Assembly (NCBI GenBank): GCA_964593585.1
Contig: CAZQIZ010000009.1
Location: 1 to 64,000 of the forward strand
Length of the DNA: 64,000 nt
DNA from: JACQFV01 sp964593585
GTDB taxonomy: Bacteria > Zixibacteria > MSB-5A5 > WJJR01
Direction: 5' to 3'
A program made the translations under genes and the position numbers. Of this stretch, positions 1 through 9,119 are shown piece after piece (position 1 is the first letter of the stretch; every line of letters begins with the position of its first letter). The notes below the pieces were generated by a model. That model saw only the letters and a program-made list of their open reading frames with translations, did no database searches and was not told the origin of the DNA.

Positions 1-100
1 ACTCGTGACACCCAAACCATAAACAACTGTCAGATTAAATTGTAGCTACTTCACCTTATCCAACCAACTGCCCGTAGCCAAGACGAGCCGGACGCGCCAA

Positions 101-136
101 CGGGCGGGACACAAGGTGTCCCGCCCGCTTTATTTT
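101..136 (+). terminator. Intrinsic terminator of a gene upstream of the window
   Basis: A perfect 12-bp stem (101-112 with 116-127) closes a three-base loop and is followed by a T-rich tract. It lies before the first gene and probably ends a transcript that begins left of the window. Confidence 0.7.
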
Positions 137-211
137 TCTCTATCGCATTGTCTTGTAATGTGTTATGGCGGCGCCGCGACGTAAAGTGAATTAATTCCGT
201 CTGAAAAATTC

Positions 212-240
212 TTGACAAGATTATTAATGTGTGGTTTTGT
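212..240 (+). promoter_or_regulatory. Putative promoter of the Cys-hexapeptide gene
   Basis: A perfect TTGACA -35 box (212-217) is followed after 17 bases by TTTTGT. The -10 element is weak. The element falls inside an upstream extension of the reading frame, which argues that translation starts downstream at 341. Confidence 0.35.
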
Positions 241-340
241 GGCTCCGGTGGGTCGAACTGTACTTCACGGCCCATTGCATTGTGCACGAAGTGTTCTGAG
301 GCAACTGAAGAGTCCTGCACCCTGGCCCAGGAGGTGGGTC

Positions 341-3300
341 GTGAAGTGTATCTGTACCAGCGGTCGAACTACCAAGGCGCGATGTCGTGGCCTGCTGGTA
401 GTCTCGACCCTGCTCGTCGCGTTCGCGCTGGTCTCCAACGCGTTCTCCGCTTCAGATCCGGAACCATCCCCGCTCTTCCAGCACAGTCTCAAAACCTCGA
501 TCGAAAAATTTGAGGAGCCGAATGCCGCCGCCAAGCCCGCCTACCCGGCGAAGCAGGCCAGGCCGCATCCGGAGCAGGCCCCCAATCCCGGCGCCGCCGG
601 TGCCAAGATGGCGACACTCGACGGTACCTACACCTGCACTGGGACTCCCACATGTGACGGGACGGCCACCTGCACCGGCGAGATGACCTGCAACGGCGCG
701 CCCGACTGTCTGCCGCCGACCATGCCGGGATTCCCGACCTGCATCGGCACCCAGAGTTGCGAGGGGACGACCACCTGTCCCGGCACCGCCTCGTGCGCCG
801 GCACCGCGTCGTGCGATGGCTCGACCACCTGCTCCGGCCAGCAGACCTGCCCCGGCACCACCACCTGCGAGGGCACGCTGACCTGTCCGGGCTCGACCAC
901 CTGCAGTGACCAGCCGACGTGCGGCGACCAGCCGACCTGTCTGCATTTCCCGACCTGCAACATGCAGCCGACCTGCGATGGCAAGCCGACCTGTTACAAC
1001 ACGGCCAGTTGCCATGGCTCGATCACCTGCGATGCCGCCACGCCGACCTGCGATCAATCGCCGACCTGCGGCGGCACCGCCACCTGTACCGCGGGCGCGA
1101 CCTGCGATGGCACCGCCACCTGCGGCGGCGTCTCCTGCGCGGCTGGCGGAGCGACCTGTCCCGGCTACGTCACCTGCTCCGGGTCGAATACATGCGATCC
1201 AACCGGCCCGACCTGCGATGGTTCGCCCTCGTGTGATGCCACCGGCGCCACCTGTGCCGGCCATCCCACCTGTCCGGGCAGCACCACCTGCAGCACCGAG
1301 CCATCCTGCGACGGCACCGCATCGTGCGCGGCCACGGTCGCGACATGCCAGGGCACAGCCAGTTGTCCCGGCTGGGCCACCTGCCAGGGGAGTGTGACCT
1401 GCCTGGGGTCGACCGGCGCCACCTGCGACGGCAACCCGACATGCAAGGGCTACGCGACCTGTAACAACGCGACCACTTGCGTCGGCTATCCGTCTTGTCC
1501 GGGCACCTACACCTGCGAAGGATATCACACCTGCGCGGGCGCGGCGACTTGCGCCAGCAATCAGACCTGTCCGGGCACGCCAACCTGCGATGGCACCACC
1601 ACTTGCGGAGCCGGTCTGCCCACTTGCGGGACTGCGGCCACATGCAGTGGCCAGAACACGTGCAACGCCAGTCTGACTTGTCCGGGCTCCAATACCTGCA
1701 CCGGCACCCAGACTTGCGACGCACAAGCCAGTTGCCCCGGCAGCGCCACCTGCGCCGGACAACAGACCTGCGCCGGCACCGTGACCTGTCAGACCGCGGC
1801 GACATGCAATGTCACCTGCAACACCACGGCAACATGCACCGGTTACAACACCTGCTCGTGGTCGAACACCTGCCCCGGCACACCGACCTGCTCGGATCTG
1901 CAGACCTGCGCCAATCAGCCCACCTGTCCGGGCGGAGCGGCCACCTGCCAGGGCACCACGACCTGCCACAACATCACCTGTTCCGATGTGCCGACTTGTC
2001 CGGGTTATCAGACCTGCGAGGGCTCCTACACGTGCGTGGGCTCGCCGACCTGTCCGAATCAAGCGACCTGCACCGGCTTCCAGACCTGCGCCGGCACCCC
2101 GACCTGCGCGCCGCTGCACACGTGCGGCGGAGCGGCCACCTGCGCCGGCACCGCGACCTGTTCGCCCACATTGCTGACCTGCGCCGGCCAGTTCACCTGT
2201 GCTGGCTCGATCACCTGCGCCGATGTGGTGACTTGTCCGGGCACACAGACCTGTCTGGGGTCGATCTCGTGCGGCCATACGATCACCTGCGCAGCGCTGT
2301 CGACCTGCCCCGGTTCGCCGACCTGCAAGGGCGCGACAACCTGTAAGGGCCAGGTGACCTGCAAAGGCGCGGCCACCTGTATCGGCATGCCAAGTTGCCC
2401 GCAGTCGGTCAGTTGCGCGGTGGTGACCTGCTCGCCCAGCCCGACCTGTGGCCAGCATTTCTCCTGCTGGGGACAGGCGACCTGCGCCGGTCAAAACACC
2501 TGCGCCGGCAATCCGTCATGTTTGGGTGCGGTCTCGTGCATCAACGCCAAGACTTGCGCCGGCGTGGCGACCTGCCATGGCGCACTGACCTGCCCGGGCA
2601 CTCAGACCTGCAATGGCACCACCTGTCCGGGTTCGGCGACCTGTCCGGATTCATATTCGTGCAGCGGCTTCAATACCTGCTCCGGCAGTTCCACCTGCCC
2701 GGGCAGCCCAACTTGCTGCACGCCGACATCGCCGGGATGGCCGACCTGTGAAGGCACCACCACCTGCTCCGGCTTCATGCCGACCTGCGGCGCGTGGGGA
2801 CCGACCTGCACCAACTGGCAGACCTGCACCGGCATGCCGACCTGCGGCAAGACACCGACCTGCAGCGCGACCGGCGTGACCTGCACTTCGCAGCCGACCT
2901 GCTGCTGGACCGGCACCTGCCAGGGCTCGCCGACCTGCGTCAATCAACCGACCTGCGACTTCGCCACCTGCGAAGGCAGCGTGACCTGCTTCGGCGCCTA
3001 CACCTGTCAGGGCAACGTCACCTGCGAAGGCGGCGCGACTTGTCACTACTCGACCACCTGTGAGGGCTACCACACCTGCCCGAACAGCCCGACCTGCGAC
3101 CATCAGGCGACCTGCGCCGGATTCACGACCTGCGTCGGCACCACGACCTGCGATGGGCCGACCTGCAACGGCACGATCTCCTGCGCCGGCACGCCGACCT
3201 GTCCCGGTCAGGCCACCTGCGCGCACACCGCGACCTGCTGGGATACGCACTCCTGCCAGGGCAACGTGACCTGTCCGGGCACAAGCACCTGCCAGGCGGC

Positions 3301-3640
3301 CACCTGCGCCGGCACCGCGACCTGCGGCGGCTACTTCACCTGCGGCCAGGCGGCCTGTGTGGCGACCTGCGTGTGCACCTGCCACGGCGACGCCAACTGC
3401 GACGGCGTCAAGGTGGATGTGCGCGACGTGGTCATTGCCATCAACATCGCCTTCCGCGGTACGCCTTCAACCTGTGATCCAGGTTGCCCGGCCGAACGCA
3501 CCGACGTCAACTGCGATGGCGTGAGCAACGTCGTCGACGTCGTCAAGATGGCCACCGTCGCCTTCCGCGGCGGCGACCCGGCCGTCGAGTTCTGCAACCC
3601 GTGCGACACCGCGCCGCCAGGCGGCTCGACCTGCAATTAG
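341..3640 (+). CDS. Secreted giant cysteine-hexapeptide repeat protein with C-terminal dockerin-like module
   Basis: The protein is about 1099 residues from a GTG start at 341, chosen because AGGAGG lies at 329-334 with ideal spacing and a signal peptide follows at once (positively charged head, then LLVVSTLLVAFALVSNAFSA). A Pro/Ala-rich linker leads at about residue 98 to a roughly 910-residue run of six-residue units of the form T-C-x-G-x-x, with occasional five- or seven-residue spacing. Dividing the length by six gives about 150 units and a similar number of cysteines. The last 90 or so residues hold CVCTCH and two EF-hand-like loops (DANCDG..., DVNCDGVSNVVD), ending CNPC. That tail recurs in five other proteins here. 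The regular Cys spacing suggests an extracellular disulfide-stabilised solenoid. I recognise no named family for the repeat, and function is unknown. Confidence 0.85.
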   Translation: MKCICTSGRTTKARCRGLLVVSTLLVAFALVSNAFSASDPEPSPLFQHSLKTSIEKFEEPNAAAKPAYPAKQARPHPEQAPNPGAAGAKMATLDGTYTCTGTPTCDGTATCTGEMTCNGAPDCLPPTMPGFPTCIGTQSCEGTTTCPGTASCAGTASCDGSTTCSGQQTCPGTTTCEGTLTCPGSTTCSDQPTCGDQPTCLHFPTCNMQPTCDGKPTCYNTASCHGSITCDAATPTCDQSPTCGGTATCTAGATCDGTATCGGVSCAAGGATCPGYVTCSGSNTCDPTGPTCDGSPSCDATGATCAGHPTCPGSTTCSTEPSCDGTASCAATVATCQGTASCPGWATCQGSVTCLGSTGATCDGNPTCKGYATCNNATTCVGYPSCPGTYTCEGYHTCAGAATCASNQTCPGTPTCDGTTTCGAGLPTCGTAATCSGQNTCNASLTCPGSNTCTGTQTCDAQASCPGSATCAGQQTCAGTVTCQTAATCNVTCNTTATCTGYNTCSWSNTCPGTPTCSDLQTCANQPTCPGGAATCQGTTTCHNITCSDVPTCPGYQTCEGSYTCVGSPTCPNQATCTGFQTCAGTPTCAPLHTCGGAATCAGTATCSPTLLTCAGQFTCAGSITCADVVTCPGTQTCLGSISCGHTITCAALSTCPGSPTCKGATTCKGQVTCKGAATCIGMPSCPQSVSCAVVTCSPSPTCGQHFSCWGQATCAGQNTCAGNPSCLGAVSCINAKTCAGVATCHGALTCPGTQTCNGTTCPGSATCPDSYSCSGFNTCSGSSTCPGSPTCCTPTSPGWPTCEGTTTCSGFMPTCGAWGPTCTNWQTCTGMPTCGKTPTCSATGVTCTSQPTCCWTGTCQGSPTCVNQPTCDFATCEGSVTCFGAYTCQGNVTCEGGATCHYSTTCEGYHTCPNSPTCDHQATCAGFTTCVGTTTCDGPTCNGTISCAGTPTCPGQATCAHTATCWDTHSCQGNVTCPGTSTCQAATCAGTATCGGYFTCGQAACVATCVCTCHGDANCDGVKVDVRDVVIAINIAFRGTPSTCDPGCPAERTDVNCDGVSNVVDVVKMATVAFRGGDPAVEFCNPCDTAPPGGSTCN
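632..3365 (+). repeat. 18-bp period coding repeat (TCxGxx hexapeptide array)
   Basis: About 2.7 kb of near-tandem 18-bp units, each coding one Cys, dominated by ACCTGC and GACCTG steps. Units are divergent enough that they are not simple slippage copies. The same periodicity keeps other frames open on both strands and so creates long spurious antisense frames. Confidence 0.9.
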
Positions 3641-3661
3641 TTCGCTTTGACATGCTCGTCC

Positions 3662-3700
3662 CGAGCGGGGAGTCGCACGACTCCCCGCTCGTTTTTTTTT
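3662..3700 (+). terminator. Strong intrinsic terminator
   Basis: A perfect 14-bp GC-rich stem (3662-3675 with 3678-3691) is followed directly by nine T residues. It lies 21 bases after the stop of the cysteine-repeat gene. Confidence 0.95.
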
Positions 3701-3799
3701 GCGCCGTCGCCGCGCCCGAGTTTTTCTCTTGTTGATCCCCGACGCGCGCCGCTCCTTGATGCGACGGCGGAGGAGACCCGGCCGCATCGAGGAACAAAC

Positions 3800-4642
3800 A
3801 TGACCAATCGCAGCGAACCGGAAGATCACTGGTGGGAACGCTCCCGCTCCTACATCCGCGCCTACGAGGACCTCGAATTCCTCCGCCAGGATGAACTGCG
3901 CCCCGTGCGGCTGCAACTCGAACTGCTCAAGCCGGAGCTGACCCTCCAGAAGCACCGCATTCGCTCCACCATCGTGGTCTTCGGCGGCACGCGCATTTGG
4001 GAGAAACCGGATGCCGAACGGCGTCTGTCGGAGCTGGACGCGCAATTGAAGGAGCATCCGAAGGACCCGCGGTTGCGCACGCTCCGCAAGGCGGCGGAAC
4101 GGCTGCTGTCGCTGTCGCGCTTCTACGACGAGGCGCGCAAGTTCGGACGGATCGTCTCCGAGGCCAACCGCAGCGATGGCTCCGTCGACTATGTGATCGT
4201 CACCGGCGGCGGCCCCGGCATCATGGAGGCGGCCAACCGCGGCGCCTATGACGTCGGCGCCGAGTCGATCGGCTTCAACATCACGCTCCCCCACGAGCAG
4301 CGGCCCAATCACTACATCACGCCCGACCTCTGCTTCCAGTTCCGCTACTTCGCCATCCGCAAGATGCACTTCCTCCTGCGCGCCAAGGCGCTGGTGGCCT
4401 TCCCCGGCGGCTATGGCACCATGGACGAGCTCTTCGAGGCGCTCACGTTGGTGCAGACCCAGAAGGTTCCGCCCTTGCCGGTGGTGCTGATGGGACGCGA
4501 GTTTTGGAAGGATGTCCTCGACTTCGACGCGCTGGTCGAAAACGGCGTCATCGACCCTGAGGACAAGGACCTCTTCATCTACGCCGAAACCGCCGAAGAG
4601 GCCTGGGACTACATCCGCGAATTCCGCGCCAATCAGACGTAG
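3800..4642 (+). CDS. LOG-family (lysine decarboxylase-like) Rossmann protein
   Basis: A 280-residue cytosolic protein. The ATG at 3800 follows GAGGAAC at 3789-3795 and lies after the terminator, so longer upstream extensions are unlikely. The core holds GGGPGIMEAANRGA and PGGYGTMDE, which match the two signature motifs of the LOG family (PGGxGTxxE). Characterised members are phosphoribohydrolases that release cytokinin-type bases or act on AMP-like nucleotides. An N-terminal helical extension of about 60 residues precedes the Rossmann part, as in the longer family branch. The gene appears monocistronic, flanked by terminators. Substrate cannot be deduced from sequence. Confidence 0.85.
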   Translation: MTNRSEPEDHWWERSRSYIRAYEDLEFLRQDELRPVRLQLELLKPELTLQKHRIRSTIVVFGGTRIWEKPDAERRLSELDAQLKEHPKDPRLRTLRKAAERLLSLSRFYDEARKFGRIVSEANRSDGSVDYVIVTGGGPGIMEAANRGAYDVGAESIGFNITLPHEQRPNHYITPDLCFQFRYFAIRKMHFLLRAKALVAFPGGYGTMDELFEALTLVQTQKVPPLPVVLMGREFWKDVLDFDALVENGVIDPEDKDLFIYAETAEEAWDYIREFRANQT

Positions 4643-4694
4643 TAGTCATTATCATCCGCGACCTCGTATTTGCGCCACGCATCTGTCATTTCAG

Positions 4695-4725
4695 ACCGTT
4701 CGCGGCGCCCCGTGCCGCGAACGGT
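4695..4725 (+). terminator. Hairpin after the LOG-family gene
   Basis: A perfect 12-bp stem (4695-4706 with 4714-4725) closes a seven-base loop and is followed by TTGCTGGCTTT. The T-tract is weak. A similar hairpin precedes the next large gene at 6107-6131, so this could be part of a dispersed element. Confidence 0.5.
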
Positions 4726-4743
4726 TTGCTGGCTTTGCCTTTC

Positions 4744-4923
4744 AGGAGGACAGACATTCTTGTCTGTCCATCGCCGCGTGATGCGGGTCCGTTTTTATGA
4801 CCCGCCGAACGAGGCGATACGCACGGCAGGGATGCCCGTCCGCGCCATGCCGTTCCCGATCGCGCGGCAAAAAAGCGCCCCGCAATCGGGAACGGCAGGT
4901 CAGACAAGAATGTCCGACCTCCT
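4744..4923. repeat. MITE-like element with 23-bp terminal inverted repeats
   Basis: The 23-base ends (4744-4766 and 4901-4923) are inverted copies with two mismatches. Inside, 4850-4895 forms a second palindrome around an AAAAAA loop. The right-hand 99 bp recur at 5985-6084. No coding potential was seen. It occupies most of the 394-bp space between the LOG gene and the next gene. Confidence 0.65.
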
Positions 4924-4968
4924 CATCAAGGGCCAATGTCGCCTTCGCTCCGCCATCTCGCCGCCAGC

Positions 4969-4997
4969 TTGACAAACAGGAGCGGGTGTCATACTCT
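4969..4997 (+). promoter_or_regulatory. Sigma-70-type promoter
   Basis: TTGACA (4969-4974), a 17-bp spacer and TACTCT (4992-4997) lie 40 bases before the ATG at 5037. A CATACT alternative gives a 15-bp spacer. Confidence 0.55.
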
Positions 4998-5036
4998 TTC
5001 ATTGTAAGCGGCCCGCCATTTGTCCTCGGAGGAAAC

Positions 5037-5962
5037 ATGTCGTTCTTCAGGACCCTCTTCGCGTCCGCGATTCTCGTCGCCATGGTGGTTCATCCCGCGT
5101 TCGCCGACAATTCCATCGTCGTCGAGTCCCGTACCTTCGCGCCTGGACAGACCGTCTGCACCGTCGGCGTCTTCGTTTCCAATGAGGTCCCGATTGTCGG
5201 CATGGTCTTCCAACTCGAGGCTCGCGCGGTCTCCGGAGGCGCCTACTTCGTCGGCCCGGTAGGTTCATCATTCTTCCAAGTGCGGGCCGGCGCACGCGTG
5301 GATGCGTCTCCGCTGGGTTCGGCCGACCCGTTGGGGCGTTGGCCGGAAGCATTGTGCACACGCCGCCGTTTCGCCACGCCGGCCGCGACCAACAGTTGCA
5401 GCGGCCCGGTGTCGAGCACATGGGCAACCCCGACCGCCTCGGTCGACGGCATCAGCCCGGACCCCGTCGAGTACGCACCGTCAGCGTTGCCGATCCGCAG
5501 GCGGATGAGGAGTATGCCCTGGCGGCCGGAGCCGATCCCGCCACCCGCGACAGCGCGTCCTTCTTCTTTGTTTTCGATGTGAACACGAACATCGGTTGCT
5601 TCGAGATCGACTCCTGCTGCACCACGCCGGCCAATCACATCGCCTTCGTCGATGAATTCACCAATGCCATCGTGCCGTCTTTCACCAAGGGCACGATCTG
5701 CATTTCCGGCTGCTTCTGCGAGTGCCATGGCAATCCCGCCGTGGCAAGCAATCCGAACATCGATGTTCTCGATGTCGTTTACACCCTCTACGTCGCCTTT
5801 CGAGGGCAATCGAGTATCCCGGATACCAGCCCCGTGTGCCCGGTGAATGCCACCGACGTGGACTGCAATGGCCACAGCGATGTCATTGATGTCATCAAGA
5901 TGATTGACGTGGCCTTCCGCTCCGCCGACCCGGCCTCGGTCTTCTGCGACCCCTGCCCTTGA
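5037..5962 (+). pseudogene. Exported dockerin-module protein, frame broken by a one-base deletion
   Basis: The ATG at 5037 follows GGAGGAAAC and begins a clear signal peptide (MSFFRTLFASAILVAMVVHPAFA). The first frame runs coherently to ...SPDPVEYA at about 5476; the sense continues in another frame as TVSVADPQADEEYALAAG and on to the dockerin-like tail (CFCECH, then DVLDVVYTLYVAFRG and DVIDVIKMIDVAFRS, ending FCDPCP). One extra base after GC at 5475-5476 would restore ...VEYATVSVADP.... Both halves look undamaged, so this may be a sequencing or assembly error or a very recent mutation. The N-terminal domain is a beta-rich exported domain of unknown function. Intact length would be about 308 residues. 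Confidence 0.75.
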
Positions 5963-5984
5963 CCGGTGACGCGAATAATCGTTG

Positions 5985-6084
5985 CGGCAGGGATGCCCGT
6001 CCGCGTAATGCCGTTCCCGATCGCGGGGCAAAAAAGCGCCCCGCAATCGGGAACGGCAGGTCAGACAGGAATGTCTGATCTCCT
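5985..6084. repeat. Truncated copy of the MITE-like element
   Basis: Closely matches 4825-4923, including the internal palindrome around AAAAAA and the right terminal repeat (6062-6084). The left terminal repeat and about 80 bp are absent. Confidence 0.7.
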
Positions 6085-6106
6085 ATGAGAAACTTCTTTT
6101 CAATTG

Positions 6107-6131
6107 GGTCGCGGCGTCTTGTGCCGCGACC
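6107..6131. other. Hairpin between the truncated repeat and the propeller gene
   Basis: GGTCGCGGC (6107-6115) pairs with GCCGCGACC (6123-6131) across a seven-base loop. It resembles the hairpin at 4695-4725 in layout, suggesting a shared mobile or processing element. Confidence 0.4.
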
Positions 6132-6159
6132 GGCTTGGAATCTTTGTTCCCCCGACCGC

Positions 6160-6187
6160 TTGCCAAATCCGCAAAATCCCGTACCTT
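6160..6187 (+). promoter_or_regulatory. Putative promoter of the BNR propeller gene
   Basis: TTGCCA (6160-6165), a 16-bp spacer and TACCTT (6182-6187) lie 43 bases before the ATG at 6231. Confidence 0.4.
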
Positions 6188-6230
6188 GCGGAGTGATTTG
6201 CTCGTTTTACTTCACACAGACGGACTGCGA

Positions 6231-8936
6231 ATGACAATCAAACGTGTATTGCTGACCGCCGGCGCGCTGCTCGGCGTGGCCATCGTGTACCTGTCCCTGA
6301 CCCAGCGCGAGCGCACTTCGCCCTCGCGCGCCTACTTCACCATGGTGCATGACTTTGTCGCCCAACGCGGCAAGGTTCCCAAGGCCAAGGCCCGTCCCAA
6401 CGACTGGTTCTACCTCCAACGCGCCTGGCCGGGAGACGATGTCCCCGTCGAGGCGCGCATGAAGGCGAAGAACAAGGCGCTCGACCTCCAGCGCGCGTCC
6501 GCCGCCAAGGACGCCCAAACCGCGCCGGTCTGGTCCGATGCCGGACCGACCAACATCCCCGGACGGGTCGTCGACCTTGCCATCAATCCCTACAACTCCA
6601 GCATCGTCTTCGCCGCCTCGGCCGCCGGCGGTGTGTTCAAGTCAATCGATGGCGGCAACAATTGGACGCCGATCTTCGATGACCCCGGGCCGCAGCCGAT
6701 GGGCGCGATCGCGATCCACCCGATCAACGACAACATCCTCTATGCCGGCACCGGCGAAGCCAACGCCGCCACCGACAACTACGAGGGCACCGGCATCTAC
6801 AAGACCATCGACGGCGGCGCATCCTGGACCCTGGTGGGCCTGCCCAACAGCTACAGCATCGGCCGCATCGTCATCGATCCCCTCCGCCCCGAAACCGTCT
6901 ATGTCGCCGTCGCCGGACGCATGTTCGGCACCAATCCCGAACGCGGCCTCTACCGCTCGCAAAACGGCGGCGCCAGTTGGGAGCAATTGCTCTACATCAA
7001 CGACACCACCGGCTGCATCGATGTCGCCTTCCATGCCTCCACCGGCACCATTCTCGCCGGCATGTGGCAGCGCTGGCGCAATCCAATGCAACGGCAGGCG
7101 GGGGGATGGTCGACCGCGATCTGGCGCTCGACCGACTTCGGCGCAAACTGGACGAAGCTCAATGGCGGTGTGACCCCCGGATTCGGATTGCCGGCGCCGT
7201 CGGCGATCCTCGGACGCATCGGCCTGGCACTGACGCAAAACTCCGAGACCGTCTACGCGATGTTCGATGAGCATCCCGGCAACTTCGCCGGCATCTACCG
7301 CAGCGATGACCTCGGCGGTTTCTGGTCGCGTGTCAACGATGCCGCCTTGAGCGGCTTTACCGGCGGATTCGGGTGGTATTTTGGCCAGATCCGCTGCCAC
7401 CCCGGCGATCCCGAGGTGGTCTTCGCGCTCGGTGTGCCGCTCTACAAATCCGTCGACGGCGGCGCCTCCTGGAGTGAGATGGCCGGCAACATCCACGTCG
7501 ATTTCCACGCGCTCGCTTTCAGCCCCACCAACAGCAACCAGATCTACCTCGGGGGCGACGGCGGCGTGGCCTACAGCGCCGACGGCGGCAACAACTTCAC
7601 GCCGCGCGCCAACATGGGCAATTCGCAGTTCTATGCCATGACCATCGACAAACTCAATCCCGAACGTCTCTACGGCGGCACGCAGGACAACGGCACCCTG
7701 CGCACGCTCACCGGCGCGCTCAACGATTGGGATCACATCCTCGGCGGAGATGGTTTCTACACCGTGGTCGATTTCACCAATTCCAACGTCATCTACGCCG
7801 AATTCCAGAACGGCTACCTGCTGAAATCCCCCGACCTCGGCGCGAATTTCTACTACGCCATGAACGGCATCGACTATAACAATGACCGACACAACTGGTC
7901 GACGCCCTTTGAGATGGCGCCCTACAACAACAATGTTCTCTACTACGGTTCCCATCGGCTGTATAAGACCAGCGATGGCGCCGCCAATTGGGCGCCGATC
8001 TCCGGCGATCTGACCGATGGCGATGATCCCGGCAACCTCGCCTTCGGCACCATCACCACCATTGGCGTGTCGCCCAACACGCCGGGCGTCGTCTACGTTG
8101 GCACTGACGACGCCAATATCTGGGTGACGCAGAATGACGGCGGCAACTGGACGAATATCACAGCCGGACTGCCCAACCGCTGGGTCACGCGCCTGACCGT
8201 CCACCCGACCAATCCCGCCATCGCCTATGTGACCCTCTCCGGTTACAAACTCGCCGACCATGAGGCGCACATTTACCGGACCAGCAACTATGGCGCGGCC
8301 TGGACACCGATCGCCGGCAACCTCTTCGATGCGCCGATCAACGATGTTGTCATCGATCCCGACTATCCCGATTCAGCGCTCTACATCGGCACCGACTATG
8401 GCGTCTACATGACTCATGACGGCGGCCAGAACTGGATCCCGCTCGATCAGGGGATGCCGCTTTTGACCCCCGTCCACGACATCGATTTCCATCAGGGCAC
8501 GCGCAAGCTCGTCGCCGGCACCCATGGCCGCTCGATGTTCAAGACCACCGTTGCCTGCCCCGACGTAGTCGATGCCGACGGCGACAATGTCATGGATTTC
8601 TGCGACAATTGCCCGGCCGCGAGCAATCCCGGTCAGGAGGATGCGGACGCCGATGGCATCGGCGACGCCTGCGAGGCCTGCGCCTGCGCCTGCCATGCCG
8701 ATCCGCTCTGCGATGGCATCCGCAACAACGTGCAGGATGTCGTGCTCAGTGTCAGTGTCGCGTTCCGCGGCGCGGCCATCGCTCCCGATCCCAGCCCGAC
8801 CTGTCCGCGCGAACCCACCGACGTGAACTGCGACGGCGTCACCGGGGTGGTCGATGTCGTCAAGATCGTCAATGTGGCGTTCCGTGGGGCCAACCCGCTC
8901 ACGGAATACTGCAACCCGTGCCCGCCGACTTCCTGA
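6231..8936 (+). CDS. Secreted BNR/sortilin-type propeller protein with thrombospondin-3 and dockerin-like modules
   Basis: A 901-residue protein from the ATG at 6231, which begins a signal anchor (MTIKRVLLTAGALLGVAIVYLSL); an in-frame extension to 6135 would lack this placement. From about residue 100 to 770 it holds many Asp-box repeats of the form S-x-D-G-G-x-x-W, typical of the VPS10/sortilin and BNR (sialidase-like) propeller superfamily. Next comes a thrombospondin type-3 calcium-binding segment (DADGDNVMDFCDNCP, DADGIGDACEAC). The tail is the CACACH dockerin-like module with two EF-hand-like loops and final CNPCPP. No glycosidase catalytic residues could be assigned, so enzyme activity is unproven. 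It is probably exported and calcium-stabilised. Confidence 0.85.
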   Translation: MTIKRVLLTAGALLGVAIVYLSLTQRERTSPSRAYFTMVHDFVAQRGKVPKAKARPNDWFYLQRAWPGDDVPVEARMKAKNKALDLQRASAAKDAQTAPVWSDAGPTNIPGRVVDLAINPYNSSIVFAASAAGGVFKSIDGGNNWTPIFDDPGPQPMGAIAIHPINDNILYAGTGEANAATDNYEGTGIYKTIDGGASWTLVGLPNSYSIGRIVIDPLRPETVYVAVAGRMFGTNPERGLYRSQNGGASWEQLLYINDTTGCIDVAFHASTGTILAGMWQRWRNPMQRQAGGWSTAIWRSTDFGANWTKLNGGVTPGFGLPAPSAILGRIGLALTQNSETVYAMFDEHPGNFAGIYRSDDLGGFWSRVNDAALSGFTGGFGWYFGQIRCHPGDPEVVFALGVPLYKSVDGGASWSEMAGNIHVDFHALAFSPTNSNQIYLGGDGGVAYSADGGNNFTPRANMGNSQFYAMTIDKLNPERLYGGTQDNGTLRTLTGALNDWDHILGGDGFYTVVDFTNSNVIYAEFQNGYLLKSPDLGANFYYAMNGIDYNNDRHNWSTPFEMAPYNNNVLYYGSHRLYKTSDGAANWAPISGDLTDGDDPGNLAFGTITTIGVSPNTPGVVYVGTDDANIWVTQNDGGNWTNITAGLPNRWVTRLTVHPTNPAIAYVTLSGYKLADHEAHIYRTSNYGAAWTPIAGNLFDAPINDVVIDPDYPDSALYIGTDYGVYMTHDGGQNWIPLDQGMPLLTPVHDIDFHQGTRKLVAGTHGRSMFKTTVACPDVVDADGDNVMDFCDNCPAASNPGQEDADADGIGDACEACACACHADPLCDGIRNNVQDVVLSVSVAFRGAAIAPDPSPTCPREPTDVNCDGVTGVVDVVKIVNVAFRGANPLTEYCNPCPPTS

Positions 8937-9119
8937 TGAGTCGCTGGACAATGTGGCAGGCGCACGATGCCGGCTCATCCCGCCCGGGATGGGCCGGCTC
9001 GTTTTTGGCTGTTTACTATCTGCCCTCCGCGCTATCTTGCGGCGGTAATCGAATCGACATCTGCACTTCCGCGCATCGGAAGCTTGTGCGCCGTTTCGCA
9101 AATAGGCTGGAGAGAGACC

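Noticed and set aside
452..2494. 680-codon minus-strand open frame opposite the cysteine-repeat gene
   Set aside because: It is a by-product of the 18-bp periodic coding repeat; composition is Ala/Gly/Arg-rich, without signal peptide or ribosome-binding site, and the plus-strand gene is well supported.
341..3640. Homology of the cysteine hexapeptide protein to insect TCT-repeat antifreeze proteins
   Set aside because: Coil length, Cys spacing and the flat Thr array differ; only a superficial T-C pattern is shared.
3467..4369. 300-codon minus-strand frame across the end of the cysteine gene and the LOG gene
   Set aside because: It crosses a strong terminator and two well-supported genes on the other strand.
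6642..8270. Long minus-strand frames opposite the propeller and solenoid genes (also 12469-13377, 21124-22086, 36533-38407)
   Set aside because: Shadows of high-GC plus-strand genes with strong third-position bias; no independent start signals or domains.
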